Shown: piece by piece, positions 29,788 through 40,515 of the stretch
Position numbering within the stretch: position 1 is the stretch's first letter
How the letters are laid out: every line of letters begins with the position of its first letter
Assembly (NCBI GenBank): GCA_900543415.1
Contig: UQRE01000008.1
Span: 7,022 to 71,021 of the forward strand
Direction of reading: 5' to 3'
DNA length: 64,000 nt
From: an uncultured Dorea sp.
GTDB taxonomy: Bacteria; Bacillota; Clostridia; Lachnospirales; Lachnospiraceae
The notes under the pieces: generated by a model
Seen by the model: only the letters and a program-made list of their open reading frames with translations
What the model was told of the DNA's origin: nothing
Database searches by the model: none
Made by a program: the position numbers and the translations under genes

Positions 29788-30660
29788 TTATTTCACATGA
29801 ATATGTGTAAATAAGTGTTCCTGACAATACTCGTAGTTACCATTACATTTAGAGCAATACCGAAATTCCAGATTCGGATCATCTAGTTCTGTCCGTCCAC
29901 AGACTGCACAGCGGTGTTTCGCGCCGCCGGCGTAATGATTTTCAGTTCTCTGAGCATGTTTCACATTTTTCTGGAAATCCATTTTACGCTTCATCTGCTT
30001 AGGTGTATACGGCTTCACATTTCTGGAGCTTAAGAAAAAAATCAGGAAATTCAGCAGAGACACCGCTGCAGCCAGAGCATTCGCCCTGTAATAAGCTCCG
30101 TAATAAGGATTGCCGCCATAGCTTGGAAGGAACGCCTGCACAATTGTATACAGGAACAAAATGCCATCAAGCCATGCCAACCATTTTGCTTTGATCGGCA
30201 GAATGAAATACACATAAAACTGTGCATCCGGATACAATGCCGCATACACAAGAAAAAGTGACAAATTCAAATAATTTGTGCCAAGCGGAAGGTTCACTCC
30301 AAAAATCAGATAAGCTGCGATTGCCGCAATCACGTGGAAGATAACCCCCGCAAAGAAGTATACATTAAAGCGAAAAGTTCCCCATTCCATCTCTAACTGT
30401 TTTCCGATAAAATAGTATAACATCACTGCAAAAAACAGCCAGATCAAATTGCCGGATGGCGGCTGAATAATAAATGTCAGGATTCGCCACACCTGTCCGT
30501 GCAGGATTGCCTGTGCATTTAAGCTCAAATACTCCATATAAAAAGACGGATTGATCATATTTAACACGTATCCTGTCACATAGAGAGCAACAATATAAAT
30601 CATAAGATTGGGTATCGCATACCGTCCAAATTTTCGTTCTAATTTATTCAACCAATTCAT
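29788..30660 (-). CDS. Rhomboid-like membrane protein with C-terminal zinc ribbon
   Basis: 290 aa. Six or so membrane helices in residues 15-220 follow a rhomboid-like pattern (AILHGQVWRILTFIIQPP, EMEWGTFRFNVYFFAGVIFH). The GxSG serine motif and second catalytic His are not visible, so it is likely an inactive rhomboid relative. After a basic linker the tail has HRCAVCGRTELDDP and EFRYCSKC, a CxxC/CxxC zinc ribbon on the cytoplasmic side. This architecture is common in Lachnospiraceae; role unknown. Confidence 0.75.
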   Translation of the reverse strand: MNWLNKLERKFGRYAIPNLMIYIVALYVTGYVLNMINPSFYMEYLSLNAQAILHGQVWRILTFIIQPPSGNLIWLFFAVMLYYFIGKQLEMEWGTFRFNVYFFAGVIFHVIAAIAAYLIFGVNLPLGTNYLNLSLFLVYAALYPDAQFYVYFILPIKAKWLAWLDGILFLYTIVQAFLPSYGGNPYYGAYYRANALAAAVSLLNFLIFFLSSRNVKPYTPKQMKRKMDFQKNVKHAQRTENHYAGGAKHRCAVCGRTELDDPNLEFRYCSKCNGNYEYCQEHLFTHIHVK

Positions 30661-30790
30661 AAAGCTTTTCTGTCCACTCCTTATATTTATTATTATTTGG
30701 CATAGTAATCATTCTACCGTTTCACATTATATTTGTCAATTCTGGCAGAAAATTTTCATAGCATTTTAACATTTCTATAACATTTCCTAA

Positions 30791-30819
30791 TTGTCATATG
30801 AAATATTTTGTCGTATAAT
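30791..30819 (+). promoter_or_regulatory. Promoter of the CoA-dehydratase-activase gene
   Basis: TTGTCA (30791-30796), 17 bp, TATAAT (30814-30819). The leader to the ATG at 30893 is about 70 nt and holds AAGGAG. The intergenic space is otherwise AT-rich with no other clear element. Confidence 0.7.
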
Positions 30820-30892
30820 GTTACCGGTTATGAAATCATACACATATTAATAGGTAGTAATACATACCTTTTGTAGATAAGGAGTACGTAAT

Positions 30893-33800
30893 ATGACTCA
30901 AAATGAATTATATACACTTGGAATTGATATTGGTTCCACAACCGTAAAAATTGCGATTTTAGATGAAACCAATGATCTTATTTTTTCTGATTATGAAAGG
31001 CATTTCGCCAATATTCAGGAAACGTTATCGGACCTTATAGGAAGAGCAATCTATAAGCTCGGACCAATTTATGCTTCACCGGTAATCACCGGTTCCGGAG
31101 GTCTTACGCTTGCAAAGCATTTAGAAGTCCCATTTGTTCAAGAAGTGATTGCTGTATCTACTGCCCTTCAGGATTATGCGCCTCAGACAGACGTAGCAAT
31201 CGAACTCGGCGGAGAGGACGCTAAGATTATTTATTTTGAAGGCGGAAATGTGGAACAGCGCATGAACGGTGTCTGTGCCGGAGGAACCGGATCATTTATT
31301 GATCAGATGGCTTCTCTTCTTCAGACAGACGCCTCCGGTTTAAATGAATATGCTAAAAATTATCGGGCACTTTATTCCATCGCTGCAAGATGCGGTGTAT
31401 TTGCCAAATCTGATATTCAGCCCCTCATCAATGAAGGCGCGTCCAAGGAAGACTTGGCGGCATCTATCTTTCAAGCAGTGGTCAACCAGACAATCAGTGG
31501 ACTTGCCTGCGGAAAACCGATTCGCGGACATGTCGCATTCTTAGGCGGACCACTTCATTTTCTTTCTGAATTAAAAGAAGCTTTCATTCGAACTTTAAAA
31601 TTGGATGATGAACATACTGTTGCGCCAAGTCACTCTCATTTATTTGCAGCGATTGGCTCTGCTTTGAATTCCAAAAGAGATTTGCATGTATCCCTTCAGG
31701 AAATGCAAAACCGTCTGGAAGGTAAGATTAAAATGGACTTCGAAGTTGAACGTATGGACCCTCTTTTTGCTTCAGAAGCAGAATACAACGCTTTCAAGGA
31801 ACGCCATGACAAACATCAGGTTCCGGTTAAGGATCTGTCAACTTATCACGGGAAGGTATTCCTTGGCATTGACGCAGGAAGTACCACGACAAAGGCAGCT
31901 CTTGTCGGCGAAGACGGTACCCTTCTGTACTCGTTCTATCACAACAATGACGGCGATCCTCTCGGAACAACTATCCATGCGATCAAAGACATTTACCGTC
32001 AGCTCCCGAAAGGGGTAGAAATCGTACATTCCTGCTCTACCGGTTATGGTGAAGCGCTTATCAAAGCAGCTCTTCTTCTGGATGAAGGAGAAGTGGAAAC
32101 CGTATCGCATTATTATGCCGCTTCGTTTTTCGAGCCTGACGTCGACTGCATTTTAGATATCGGTGGTCAGGATATGAAATGTATCAAAATTAAAAATCAT
32201 ACCGTAGACAGTGTACAGCTCAACGAAGCTTGCTCTTCCGGATGCGGATCTTTCATTGAAACCTTTGCCAAATCACTGAATTATTCCGTAGAAGATTTTG
32301 CACATGAGGCGCTGTTTGCTCACAATCCGATCGATCTTGGTACACGATGCACGGTATTTATGAATTCCAAAGTAAAACAGGCGCAGAAGGAAGGAGCCGA
32401 AGTATCCGACATCTCTGCCGGTCTTGCTTACTCTGTCATTAAAAATGCGCTGTTCAAGGTAATTAAAGTCTCCGATGCTTCAGAGCTTGGCAATCACATT
32501 GTTGTTCAAGGTGGTACATTTTATAACAACGCTGTACTTCGAAGCTTTGAAAAAATTGCAAACTGCGAGGCAATCCGTCCGGATATCGCCGGAATCATGG
32601 GAGCCTTCGGAGCTGCTCTCATTGCAAGAGAACGCTATGCAGACAGCAAAGGTACTACTATGCTTTCCATTGAGGACATTGAAGCATTAGAATACTCTAC
32701 CACTATGACGAAATGTCGTGGCTGTACAAATAATTGCAGACTTACAATCAATCATTTCAGCGGAGGACGTAAGTTTATTACAGGAAACCGCTGCGAAAAA
32801 GGATTAGGAAAAGCGAAATCTGACAATAAGCTGCCAAATTTATTCGATTATAAATTGAAACGTTACTTTGGCTATGAACCACTGAAAGCGGAAGAAGCAA
32901 AACGAGGCGTTATCGGTATTCCTCGCGTTCTTAATATGTATGAGAACTATCCATTTTGGTTTACCTTTTTCCATACTTTAGGATTCTCTGTTTTGCTCTC
33001 TCCTGCTTCTACAAGAAAGATTTATGAGCTCGGAATAGACTCCATTCCAAGCGAATCCGAGTGTTATCCGGCAAAACTTGCTCACGGTCATGTACAATGG
33101 CTGATCAATCAAGGAGTAAAACATATCTTTTACCCGAGTATTCCTTTTGAGCGAAACGAATTCGCAGATGCGAATAACCACTACAATTGTCCGATCGTAA
33201 CTTCCTATCCGGAAAATATCAAGAACAACATTGATGCAATCGTACATGGTGGCGTCGATTTCATGCACCCGTTTCTCTCACTTAAAAGCGAGGAAACCAT
33301 CGCATATCGGATGATCGAAGAATTATCCGAGAAATTTTCCATTTCTTCGGAGGAAATAAAATCCGCAGTACATACTGCATGGATCGAACTTGCTGCTTGT
33401 CGAAATGATATTCGCCAAAAAGGTGAAGAGACGATTCAATTTTTAAATGAAACAGGAAACCGCGGAATTGTTCTCGCCGGGCGTCCTTACCACATCGACC
33501 CGGAAGTAAATCATGGAATTCCGGAGCTTATTAACTCGTACAATATTGCGGTGTTGACGGAGGACTCTATTTCACATCTGCATCCGGTAGAACGCCCTTT
33601 GAACGTTATGGATCAATGGATGTACCACTCTCGTCTGTACGCTGCTGCAAACTACGTAAAAACAACAGAGAATCTGGATTTGATTCAACTGAATTCCTTC
33701 GGTTGCGGACTGGACGCGGTAACCACCGATCAGGTAGCCGAGATTCTCAATAGCTCTGATAAAATTTACACCTCTTTAAAAATCGATGAGGTAAATAACT

Positions 33801-35149
33801 TAGGAGCTGCAAGAATCCGCGTGCGTTCTCTCCTTGCGGCAATCCGCGTAAGAGAACAGAGAAAAGAAGCGCGCACAATCCGCCCGGCTTCCATAGAAAA
33901 AGTGTTATTTACACCGGAGATGAGAAAAGATTATACCATTCTCTGCCCGCAGATGTCGCCTATTCATTTTGACATCTTACAGCCGGCAATCCGTTCCTGT
34001 GGATATAATCTGGAGATTCTGCCAAATGATAATAAACAGGCCGTAGATGTGGGACTGAAATATGTAAATAATGACGCCTGCTATCCGTCTCTTATGGTTG
34101 TCGGACAAATCATGGATGCTATCCTTTCCGGTAAATACGATACGGATAAACTTGCTGTTATCATCACCCAGACCGGCGGAGGATGCCGTGCTTCGAACTA
34201 TATCGGTTTTATCCGACGAGCATTGAAAAAAGCCGGATATTCACAGATTCCGGTCATCTCTTTGAACTTAAGCGGACTGGAAAAGCATCCGGGCTTTCAA
34301 TTGACTGCGCCACTCGCTGTACGCGCTATGTATGCCATTGTATTCGGAGATATTTTCATGAAATGTGTGTATCGCCTGCGACCATACGAGGCTGTACCGG
34401 GTTCTGTCAATGCCATGCATGAGAAATGGAAAAAGGTATGTCAGGACTTCGTTTCCCACGGTTATCCGTCCAGACGTCGTTTTAACCGTCTGTGCAGAGA
34501 AATTGTTGAAGATTTTGACAATCATATTAAATTGCTGGATGTGAAAAAGCCAAGAGTCGGTGTGGTAGGAGAAATTCTTGTAAAGTTCCTTCCTGCCGCC
34601 AACAACTACCTTGTGGAGCTTCTGGAATCCGAAGGAGCTGAAGCGGTTGTTCCGGATCTTCTGGACTTCCTGCTCTATTGCTTCTACAACCAGAACTTCA
34701 AAGTAGAGAAACTGGGATTTAAGAAATCCAAAGCGCAAATTGCAAATCTGGGCATCCATTTTCTTGAATGGCTTCGCAAACCTGCTACAAATGCCTTTGC
34801 TGCAAGCTCACACTTTGCTCCTCCGGCTCGTATTCAGAAGCTCGGAGAAATGGCTTCCGAGATCGTATCTCTTGGAAATCAGACCGGTGAGGGATGGTTC
34901 CTGACCGGAGAAATGCTGGAGCTTATACACAGTGATGCTCCGAACATCGTATGTACGCAGCCATTTGCCTGCCTTCCAAACCACGTCGTTGGAAAAGGAG
35001 TCGTCAAAGAGCTTCGCAGACGTTATCCGCAATCTAACATTGTAGCTATCGACTTTGATCCGGGGGCTAGCGAAGTAAATCAGCTAAACCGTATCAAACT
35101 GATGTTGTCTACTGCAAATAAAAATCTGGAAAAAACAGTCACAAAATAA
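30893..35149 (+). CDS. 2-hydroxyacyl-CoA dehydratase activase-related giant protein
   Basis: 1418 aa. Two BadF/HgdC-type ATPase modules lie in tandem: [13 protein letters not shown] with [15 protein letters not shown], and [13 protein letters not shown] with [14 protein letters not shown], each with the Cys that would hold a shared 4Fe-4S cluster. [12 protein letters not shown] adds a Cys cluster near 610. The rest is DUF2229 and HgdB-like dehydratase-related sequence ([47 protein letters not shown]). Such fused proteins are widespread in Clostridia; the substrate is not established. No separate dehydratase subunit genes are nearby. Confidence 0.85.
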   Translation: MTQNELYTLGIDIGSTTVKIAILDETNDLIFSDYERHFANIQETLSDLIGRAIYKLGPIYASPVITGSGGLTLAKHLEVPFVQEVIAVSTALQDYAPQTDVAIELGGEDAKIIYFEGGNVEQRMNGVCAGGTGSFIDQMASLLQTDASGLNEYAKNYRALYSIAARCGVFAKSDIQPLINEGASKEDLAASIFQAVVNQTISGLACGKPIRGHVAFLGGPLHFLSELKEAFIRTLKLDDEHTVAPSHSHLFAAIGSALNSKRDLHVSLQEMQNRLEGKIKMDFEVERMDPLFASEAEYNAFKERHDKHQVPVKDLSTYHGKVFLGIDAGSTTTKAALVGEDGTLLYSFYHNNDGDPLGTTIHAIKDIYRQLPKGVEIVHSCSTGYGEALIKAALLLDEGEVETVSHYYAASFFEPDVDCILDIGGQDMKCIKIKNHTVDSVQLNEACSSGCGSFIETFAKSLNYSVEDFAHEALFAHNPIDLGTRCTVFMNSKVKQAQKEGAEVSDISAGLAYSVIKNALFKVIKVSDASELGNHIVVQGGTFYNNAVLRSFEKIANCEAIRPDIAGIMGAFGAALIARERYADSKGTTMLSIEDIEALEYSTTMTKCRGCTNNCRLTINHFSGGRKFITGNRCEKGLGKAKSDNKLPNLFDYKLKRYFGYEPLKAEEAKRGVIGIPRVLNMYENYPFWFTFFHTLGFSVLLSPASTRKIYELGIDSIPSESECYPAKLAHGHVQWLINQGVKHIFYPSIPFERNEFADANNHYNCPIVTSYPENIKNNIDAIVHGGVDFMHPFLSLKSEETIAYRMIEELSEKFSISSEEIKSAVHTAWIELAACRNDIRQKGEETIQFLNETGNRGIVLAGRPYHIDPEVNHGIPELINSYNIAVLTEDSISHLHPVERPLNVMDQWMYHSRLYAAANYVKTTENLDLIQLNSFGCGLDAVTTDQVAEILNSSDKIYTSLKIDEVNNLGAARIRVRSLLAAIRVREQRKEARTIRPASIEKVLFTPEMRKDYTILCPQMSPIHFDILQPAIRSCGYNLEILPNDNKQAVDVGLKYVNNDACYPSLMVVGQIMDAILSGKYDTDKLAVIITQTGGGCRASNYIGFIRRALKKAGYSQIPVISLNLSGLEKHPGFQLTAPLAVRAMYAIVFGDIFMKCVYRLRPYEAVPGSVNAMHEKWKKVCQDFVSHGYPSRRRFNRLCREIVEDFDNHIKLLDVKKPRVGVVGEILVKFLPAANNYLVELLESEGAEAVVPDLLDFLLYCFYNQNFKVEKLGFKKSKAQIANLGIHFLEWLRKPATNAFAASSHFAPPARIQKLGEMASEIVSLGNQTGEGWFLTGEMLELIHSDAPNIVCTQPFACLPNHVVGKGVVKELRRRYPQSNIVAIDFDPGASEVNQLNRIKLMLSTANKNLEKTVTK

Positions 35150-35177
35150 TAAAGTATCAAAGAATTTTTGCATTCTT

Positions 35178-35226
35178 AAAAAAGCGCCCTGAAAACAATA
35201 CCATTTGTCTTCAGGACGCTTTCTTT
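35178..35226. terminator. Bidirectional terminator between converging genes
   Basis: AAAGCGCCCTGAA (35181-35193) pairs with TTCAGGACGCTTT (35210-35222) with one mismatch. A T-rich flank follows on the plus strand and an A/T-run on the other. It can end both the plus-strand activase transcript and the minus-strand HAD gene transcript. Confidence 0.8.
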
Positions 35227-35238
35227 CACGCTTATTCA

Positions 35239-35886
35239 TTACGCATATTTTAATATTTCTTCCAGCAGTCCGACAATGTAGTCTGCCCCCGCCGCTTCCA
35301 GTTCCTCCCGGTCTCCGAACCCATAGAGTACTCCAAGAGACGAAATACCTTCTTCTCTTGCGCCTTCTACATCATGCTTCCGGTCTCCTATCATCAAAAC
35401 ACGTGACCGGTCTTTTATTTCACAACATTCAAGTGCATAGGCAATCACTTCCGCCTTCGTATTTCTCCCTCCGTCAAGTTCCATACCGGCAATATAATCA
35501 AAATACGGTGTCAAATGAAAATAATCCATAATTATTCTGGCAAATGGCTCCGGCTTCGAAGTCGCCACCACAAGCCGTTTACCTGCTTCCTTTAGCTTCT
35601 TCACAGTCTCTTCCATACCCTCATACACCCGATTTTCATAGATTCCCTTTTCCCGGTAATATTCTCTGTAATATTCTACAGCTTGCCATGACTCCTCTTC
35701 TGAAAAACCATAGTATCTTTGAAAAGAATCCGTAAGCGGAGGCCCGATAAATTGATATAGCTTTGTACGATCCTCTTCCACGATTCCAAATTTCTTAAGG
35801 GCGTACATAACAGAATTCGTAATTCCAACAGAAGAATCCGTAATCGTACCATCCAAATCAAAAAAGAAAATATCATACTTAGTCAT
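35239..35886 (-). CDS. HAD-family hydrolase, phosphoglycolate phosphatase-like
   Basis: 215 aa. FFFDLDGTITDSS (motif I, Asp9/Asp11), LVVATSKPEPFA (motif II/III region) and VLMIGDRKHDVEGAREEGI (motif IV Asp pair) are all present. The cap inserted after motif I is helical, as in the phosphoglycolate phosphatase / beta-phosphoglucomutase-like group. It removes phosphate from a small metabolite in the cytoplasm; the true substrate is unclear. It follows gpmI on the same strand. Confidence 0.85.
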   Translation of the reverse strand: MTKYDIFFFDLDGTITDSSVGITNSVMYALKKFGIVEEDRTKLYQFIGPPLTDSFQRYYGFSEEESWQAVEYYREYYREKGIYENRVYEGMEETVKKLKEAGKRLVVATSKPEPFARIIMDYFHLTPYFDYIAGMELDGGRNTKAEVIAYALECCEIKDRSRVLMIGDRKHDVEGAREEGISSLGVLYGFGDREELEAAGADYIVGLLEEILKYA

Positions 35887-35904
35887 ATTGTCACCTTTTT
35901 AACA

Positions 35905-35939
35905 GGGGACGTAGCAAAGTTAAACTTTGCTACGTCCCC
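35905..35939. repeat. Perfect 35-bp palindrome between gpmI and the HAD gene
   Basis: GGGGACGTAGCAAAGTT (35905-35921), one central A, then AACTTTGCTACGTCCCC (35923-35939): 17-bp arms without mismatch. There is no proper U-tract on the minus strand (TGTTAAAAAGG follows), so it is not a standard terminator even though it lies just after gpmI. It may be a REP-like genomic repeat, or a strong roadblock hairpin. Confidence 0.7.
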
Positions 35940-35945
35940 CGTTTA

Positions 35946-37484
35946 TTATTTAACAAGCAAGCTCTTACCTGTCATTTCTTTTGGCTGCTCCATGCCCATC
36001 AATTCAATAAGTGTTGGTGCGATGTCTGCAAGACATCCTCCCTCTCTCAAAGTGTAGGCTGGATCTGCATTTACAAGGATAAACGGCACAGGGTTCGTAG
36101 TATGTGCTGTAAATGGTTCTCCTGTTTCGCCATCGATCAACTGTTCTGCGTTGCCGTGATCTGCACAAATGAACATCTGACCATCCACTTCTTTGATTGC
36201 CTCTACCGTTCTTCCCACGCATTCGTCTACCGCTTCAATCGCTTTAACCGCTGCATTTTCAACGCCTGTATGACCAACCATATCCGGATTTGCAAAGTTG
36301 ATAATGATCACATCATAAGTTTCAGATTTGATCGCGTCAACCAGTTTATCGCACACTTCATAAGCGCTCATCTCAGGCTTCAGATCATAAGTTGCAACTT
36401 TTGGAGATTTTACAAGGATACGATCCTCACCCTCGTTTGGCTCTTCTACTCCGCCGTTGAAGAAAAATGTCACATGTGCATACTTCTCTGTCTCAGCGAT
36501 ACGTGCCTGTTTCTTACCATTCTTTGCAAGAAATTCTCCAAATGTATTTGTAATCTCTTCTTTTACGAAAGCAACCTGTTTATTTTCAATCGTTACATCA
36601 TACTCTGTAAAGCACACAAATGTTGTTTTGATTCTTTCGCCTCTGGCAAATCCGTCAAAATTATCATCACAGAATGTTCTTGTGATCTCTCTTGCACGGT
36701 CCGGACGGAAATTAAAGAAGATCACAGAATCATTTTCTTTGATTGTTGCAACCGGAGCACCGTCTTTTTCAACAACAGTCGGAAGTACAAATTCATCTGT
36801 TACATCGTTGTCGTAAGAAGACTGAATGCCAGCCGGTCCGCTTACTGCTTTCTCTCCCTCTCCAAGTACAAGCGCTCTATACGCTTTCTCAACACGATCC
36901 CAGCGATTGTCACGATCCATTGCATAATAACGTCCCATAACAGATGCGACCTCACCTACGCCGATTTCCTGCATTTTAGCTTCCAGCTCTTCTACATATT
37001 CTTTTCCTGATGCCGGCGGTGTGTCACGCCCATCCAAGAAGCAGTGTACATATACTTTCTCAAGTCCTTGTTTCTTAGCCAGTTCTAAAAGTCCGTAAAT
37101 ATGCGTGTTATGGCTGTGAACACCTCCGTCAGATACAAGACCGAACATGTGAAGTGCGCTATCATGTTCCTTCGCATTTGCACAAGCTGCCAACAGAGCT
37201 TTATTTTCGAAGAAATCACCGTCTTGAATGGACTTTGTGATCTTTGTCAGATCCTGATATACAATTCGTCCTGCGCCCATATTCAAATGACCAACCTCGG
37301 AGTTTCCCATCTGTCCATCCGGAAGCCCTACTGCCATTCCGCTTGCATTTCCTTTTACAAACGGATATTCAGCCATCAATTTATCCATAACCGGTGTCTT
37401 GCCTTCTGCAACTGCATTACCGGTAGTATTCTCATTTAATCCATATCCATCTAAAATCATCAATACTGTTGGTTTTTTACTCAT
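35946..37484 (-). CDS. gpmI: 2,3-bisphosphoglycerate-independent phosphoglycerate mutase
   Basis: 512 aa, the full family length. The alkaline-phosphatase-like metal domain has VLMILDGYGLNE and the phospho-Ser region MGNSEVGHLNMGAGR, plus the C-terminal FICADHGNAEQLID metal site. The middle phosphotransferase domain holds DGRDTPPASG and FNFRPDRAREITR. It interconverts 3- and 2-phosphoglycerate with manganese. Part of a minus-strand glycolytic run with tpiA, pgk and gap. Confidence 0.95.
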   Translation of the reverse strand: MSKKPTVLMILDGYGLNENTTGNAVAEGKTPVMDKLMAEYPFVKGNASGMAVGLPDGQMGNSEVGHLNMGAGRIVYQDLTKITKSIQDGDFFENKALLAACANAKEHDSALHMFGLVSDGGVHSHNTHIYGLLELAKKQGLEKVYVHCFLDGRDTPPASGKEYVEELEAKMQEIGVGEVASVMGRYYAMDRDNRWDRVEKAYRALVLGEGEKAVSGPAGIQSSYDNDVTDEFVLPTVVEKDGAPVATIKENDSVIFFNFRPDRAREITRTFCDDNFDGFARGERIKTTFVCFTEYDVTIENKQVAFVKEEITNTFGEFLAKNGKKQARIAETEKYAHVTFFFNGGVEEPNEGEDRILVKSPKVATYDLKPEMSAYEVCDKLVDAIKSETYDVIIINFANPDMVGHTGVENAAVKAIEAVDECVGRTVEAIKEVDGQMFICADHGNAEQLIDGETGEPFTAHTTNPVPFILVNADPAYTLREGGCLADIAPTLIELMGMEQPKEMTGKSLLVK

Positions 37485-37519
37485 ATTGCTCTTCTCCTTT
37501 TTCTACACTTTTTCAACCT

Positions 37520-38353
37520 TTATTCTCGAAAACCGCACTGTTTGCGAATCCACGAATCTGCAAGGTTAAGCCACTGTGAACATTCTTTTTGTATACCGCT
37601 TCCATCTACCCGCTCCACCAGCGAATCCGCGCGGCTTAATCCATGTTCCCCTTCCGGAAATATATGAAGCTCAACCGGCACTTTTGCTTTTTGAAGCGCC
37701 ATCGCCATAAGAAGGGAATTTTCCACCGGCACCGTTGCGTCTTTTGCAGTATGCCAGATAAAACAAGGCGGCATTGCTTCCGTCACTTGATATTCCAAAG
37801 ACATTCGCACTCTGTCCTCTGCAAATCTGTCTCCCAGAAGATTTTTAAAGCTTCCTGTATGGGCATACTTCGGATCAGAGGTGATGACCGGATAACTTAA
37901 CAATAACCCTTTCACCTTTAACGCACCCGCAGTTGTCTGTAAACCGGAAGTCATAAACTCTTGATTCCAAAACACTCCGTAACTTGCAGCCAGATGACCT
38001 CCCGCGGAAGCTCCATGTATAAAAATAAGTTCTTTGTCAACCTTCCATTCATCGGCGTGTTCGCGAATCATACGAACAGCTTTTCCCAACTCTAATACTT
38101 GTGTCGGGAACCGATGCGGTGCAACAGAATAACGAAGAACAGCTGCATGGTATCCCTGATTCAGAAAATGCACAGCCAATGGCTCTCCCTCTCGAAAGCT
38201 TGTTCTTTCATAAGCGCCTCCCGGACAGATAAGTACCATTGGGCGTTTCTCAATTTTCAGATTTTTATCAAGAGGTGTATCTAAAATGTAAGTTTCTAAT
38301 CTGGAATCTTCTGCGGAGCCTTCTATCTGAATTTTAATCTCCTCATATTTCAT
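37520..38353 (-). CDS. Alpha/beta hydrolase, carbohydrate-esterase-like
   Basis: 277 aa from MKYEEIKIQIEG, chosen for the AGAAAGG upstream; the longer frame runs into the tpiA terminator region. ICPGGAYERTS is the oxyanion-hole strand, IHGASAGGHLAA holds the nucleophile Ser, AKDATVPVENS the Asp and EGEHGLSRAD the His. It resembles BD-FAE / acetylxylan-esterase-type hydrolases that deacetylate sugars. No signal peptide, so it is cytoplasmic. It sits, unusually, inside the glycolytic cluster between tpiA and gpmI. Confidence 0.82.
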   Translation of the reverse strand: MKYEEIKIQIEGSAEDSRLETYILDTPLDKNLKIEKRPMVLICPGGAYERTSFREGEPLAVHFLNQGYHAAVLRYSVAPHRFPTQVLELGKAVRMIREHADEWKVDKELIFIHGASAGGHLAASYGVFWNQEFMTSGLQTTAGALKVKGLLLSYPVITSDPKYAHTGSFKNLLGDRFAEDRVRMSLEYQVTEAMPPCFIWHTAKDATVPVENSLLMAMALQKAKVPVELHIFPEGEHGLSRADSLVERVDGSGIQKECSQWLNLADSWIRKQCGFRE

Positions 38354-38381
38354 ATCAAGAAACCTTTCTGCATTGCAACCC

Positions 38382-38415
38382 AAAAATCGTAGGGAGCATA
38401 TGCTGCCCCCTACGA
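38382..38415 (-). terminator. Terminator after tpiA
   Basis: TCGTAGGG (38387-38394) and CCCTACGA (38408-38415) enclose the small palindrome AGCATATGCT. On the minus strand the stem is followed by TTTTTGGG. It separates tpiA from the esterase gene. Confidence 0.72.
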
Positions 38416-38428
38416 CTGAGCATTTCTT

Positions 38429-39178
38429 TTATTTGTAGTTTACAATTTTACCAAAGTCAGCTTTAAGAGAAGCTCCTCCAACAAGTCCGCCGTCGATATC
38501 TGCCTGGGCAAATAACTCTGCTGCATTTCCTGCATTTACAGATCCGCCATACTGAATACGGATTGCTTCTGCTGTAGCTTCATCGTAAATCTCAGCGATG
38601 CAAGCACGAATACCTGCACATACTTCCTCAGCCTGTTCTGTAGTAGCTGTCTTACCTGTTCCGATTGCCCAGATCGGCTCATAAGCAATCACTGCTTCTT
38701 TTGCCTGATCAGCTGTCACATTTAAGAAACCTACTTTTACCTGCTGACGAATGAAATCCATTGTCACGCCCTGTTCTCTCTGCTCCAGAGTCTCTCCACA
38801 GCACATGATCGGTGTAATACCGTGTTCAAAAGCTTTCAGCATTTTCTTATTTACTGTCTCATTTGTCTCTGCAAAATATTCTCTTCTCTCAGAATGTCCA
38901 AGAACTACATATTTTACGCCAGCATCTGTCAGCATAGCAGGAGAAATCTCTCCTGTGTAAGCTCCGCTCTCTTCAAAATACATATTCTCAGCGCCAACCT
39001 GAATATTTGTACCCTTACATGCTTCTACAACCGGAATAATATCGATTGCAGGTACACAAAATACAACGTCTACTTCTTCACTTGCCACTAATGGTTTTAA
39101 TTCTTCAACTAAAGCAACTGCCTCACTTGGAGTTTTATTCATTTTCCAGTTGCCTGCTACAATTTTTCTTCTTGCCAT
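38429..39178 (-). CDS. tpiA: Triosephosphate isomerase
   Basis: 249 aa from [17 protein letters not shown] (AAAAGGAG upstream). Catalytic Lys in NWKMN, His in [15 protein letters not shown], and Glu in [16 protein letters not shown] are all in place, with the phosphate loop [10 protein letters not shown]. It interconverts dihydroxyacetone phosphate and glyceraldehyde 3-phosphate, linking the glycerol/dihydroxyacetone genes further downstream to glycolysis. Same strand and order as pgk and gap. Confidence 0.95.
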   Translation of the reverse strand: MARRKIVAGNWKMNKTPSEAVALVEELKPLVASEEVDVVFCVPAIDIIPVVEACKGTNIQVGAENMYFEESGAYTGEISPAMLTDAGVKYVVLGHSERREYFAETNETVNKKMLKAFEHGITPIMCCGETLEQREQGVTMDFIRQQVKVGFLNVTADQAKEAVIAYEPIWAIGTGKTATTEQAEEVCAGIRACIAEIYDEATAEAIRIQYGGSVNAGNAAELFAQADIDGGLVGGASLKADFGKIVNYK

Positions 39179-39243
39179 GTTACCTATTCTCCTTTTCATG
39201 GTGACTTCACCTTACTAAACTCGATAAAGCCTCACCAAGTTCT

Positions 39244-40437
39244 CTATTTATCGTTTGCTGCTGCAACCCCCGGAAGCTCTTTACCCTCTAAGAATTCAAG
39301 AGAAGCTCCTCCGCCTGTTGAAATATGAGTCATTTTATCTCCATAACCAAGCTGATTTACTGCCGCAGCTGAATCACCACCGCCGATGATCGTTGTTGCA
39401 TCTGTCTCAGCCAGCGCTTTTGCTACTGCTTCTGTACCGTGAGCAAATGTTGGCATCTCAAAACATCCCATTGGTCCGTTCCATACAACAGTTTTAGCAT
39501 CTGCTACTGCTTCACAGAAAATTTTCTCAGTCTCTGGTCCGATATCCATACCTTCCCAACCGTCCGGAATCTCTCCACGCTTTACAACCTGTGTATTTGC
39601 ATCATTGGAGAAATCATCTCCGATTACATTATCTACAGGAAGAAGTAATTTCACACCTTTGTCTTCTGCTTTTTTCAGCATATCAAGAGCGTACTGAAGA
39701 TAATCGTCTTCACAAAGAGATTTTCCGATTGTTCCGCCAAGCGCTTTGGAGAATGTATAGGACATTCCGCCACCGATAATAAGTGTATCTACTTTGTCGA
39801 GAAGATTCTCAATCACAGAGATCTTACTGGAAACTTTCGCTCCGCCAAGAATTGCAACAAATGGTCTCTCCGGATTATTTACTGCATTTCCAAGGAAATC
39901 AATCTCTTTCTGCATTAAGTAACCAACAACTGCAGTGTCTACAAATTCTGTAACGCCTACATTAGAACAGTGTGCACGGTGAGCAGTACCAAACGCATCA
40001 TTTACAAATACATCACAAAGTGAAGCAAGTTCTTTGCTGAATGCTTCTCCATTTTTTGTCTCTTCTGCTCTGTAACGTGTATTTTCAAGAAGAATGACAT
40101 CTCCGTCATTCATAGCTTCTACTGCTGCTTTTGCATTTGCTCCAACCACTTCCGGGTCTGCTGCAAATTTCACTTCCTGCCCAAGAAGCTCAGACAGACG
40201 TACAGCTACTGGTGCAAGTGACAACTCCGGCTTTGGTTCTCCCTTCGGCTTTCCAAGATGAGAGCAAAGAATCACTTTTCCACCATCAGCGATTAATTTC
40301 TTAATTGTTGGAAGGGCTGCAACGAGACGATTTTCATCTGTAATCTTTCCATCGATAAGCGGAACGTTGAAGTCACATCTTACAAGAACTTTTTTACCCT
40401 TTACATTGATATCGTCAACAGATTTCTTATTAAGCAT
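39244..40437 (-). CDS. pgk: Phosphoglycerate kinase
   Basis: 397 aa. [19 protein letters not shown] and [20 protein letters not shown] carry the substrate Arg/His residues of the N-domain. [33 protein letters not shown] and [16 protein letters not shown] form the nucleotide domain. It makes ATP from 1,3-bisphosphoglycerate. It lies after gap with an intergenic hairpin that probably lowers pgk relative to gap. Confidence 0.96.
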   Translation of the reverse strand: MLNKKSVDDINVKGKKVLVRCDFNVPLIDGKITDENRLVAALPTIKKLIADGGKVILCSHLGKPKGEPKPELSLAPVAVRLSELLGQEVKFAADPEVVGANAKAAVEAMNDGDVILLENTRYRAEETKNGEAFSKELASLCDVFVNDAFGTAHRAHCSNVGVTEFVDTAVVGYLMQKEIDFLGNAVNNPERPFVAILGGAKVSSKISVIENLLDKVDTLIIGGGMSYTFSKALGGTIGKSLCEDDYLQYALDMLKKAEDKGVKLLLPVDNVIGDDFSNDANTQVVKRGEIPDGWEGMDIGPETEKIFCEAVADAKTVVWNGPMGCFEMPTFAHGTEAVAKALAETDATTIIGGGDSAAAVNQLGYGDKMTHISTGGGASLEFLEGKELPGVAAANDK

Positions 40438-40458
40438 ATTGTTATCCTCCTAAAATAT

Positions 40459-40490
40459 AAAAGAGTCCGGTCCAAATAGACCGGACCCTT
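40459..40490 (-). terminator. Intercistronic hairpin between gap and pgk
   Basis: GTCCGGTC (40465-40472) and GACCGGAC (40479-40486) form a GC-rich stem over a 6-nt loop. On the minus strand CTCTTTTATATTTT follows, then the pgk AGGAGG. It is likely a leaky terminator or a 3' end protector that gives excess gap message. Confidence 0.7.
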
Positions 40491-40515
40491 TGTGAGTCTT
40501 ACCACACTAAGTGTT

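Noticed and set aside
34268..34759. A 163-codon minus-strand frame opposite the CoA-dehydratase activase
   Set aside because: It lies wholly inside the conserved coding sequence and has no ribosome site or recognisable domain.
36102..37010. A 302-codon plus-strand frame opposite gpmI
   Set aside because: It is a shadow of gpmI: Cys-, Phe- and Ser-rich composition, no ribosome site, and gpmI itself is a full-length, highly conserved enzyme.
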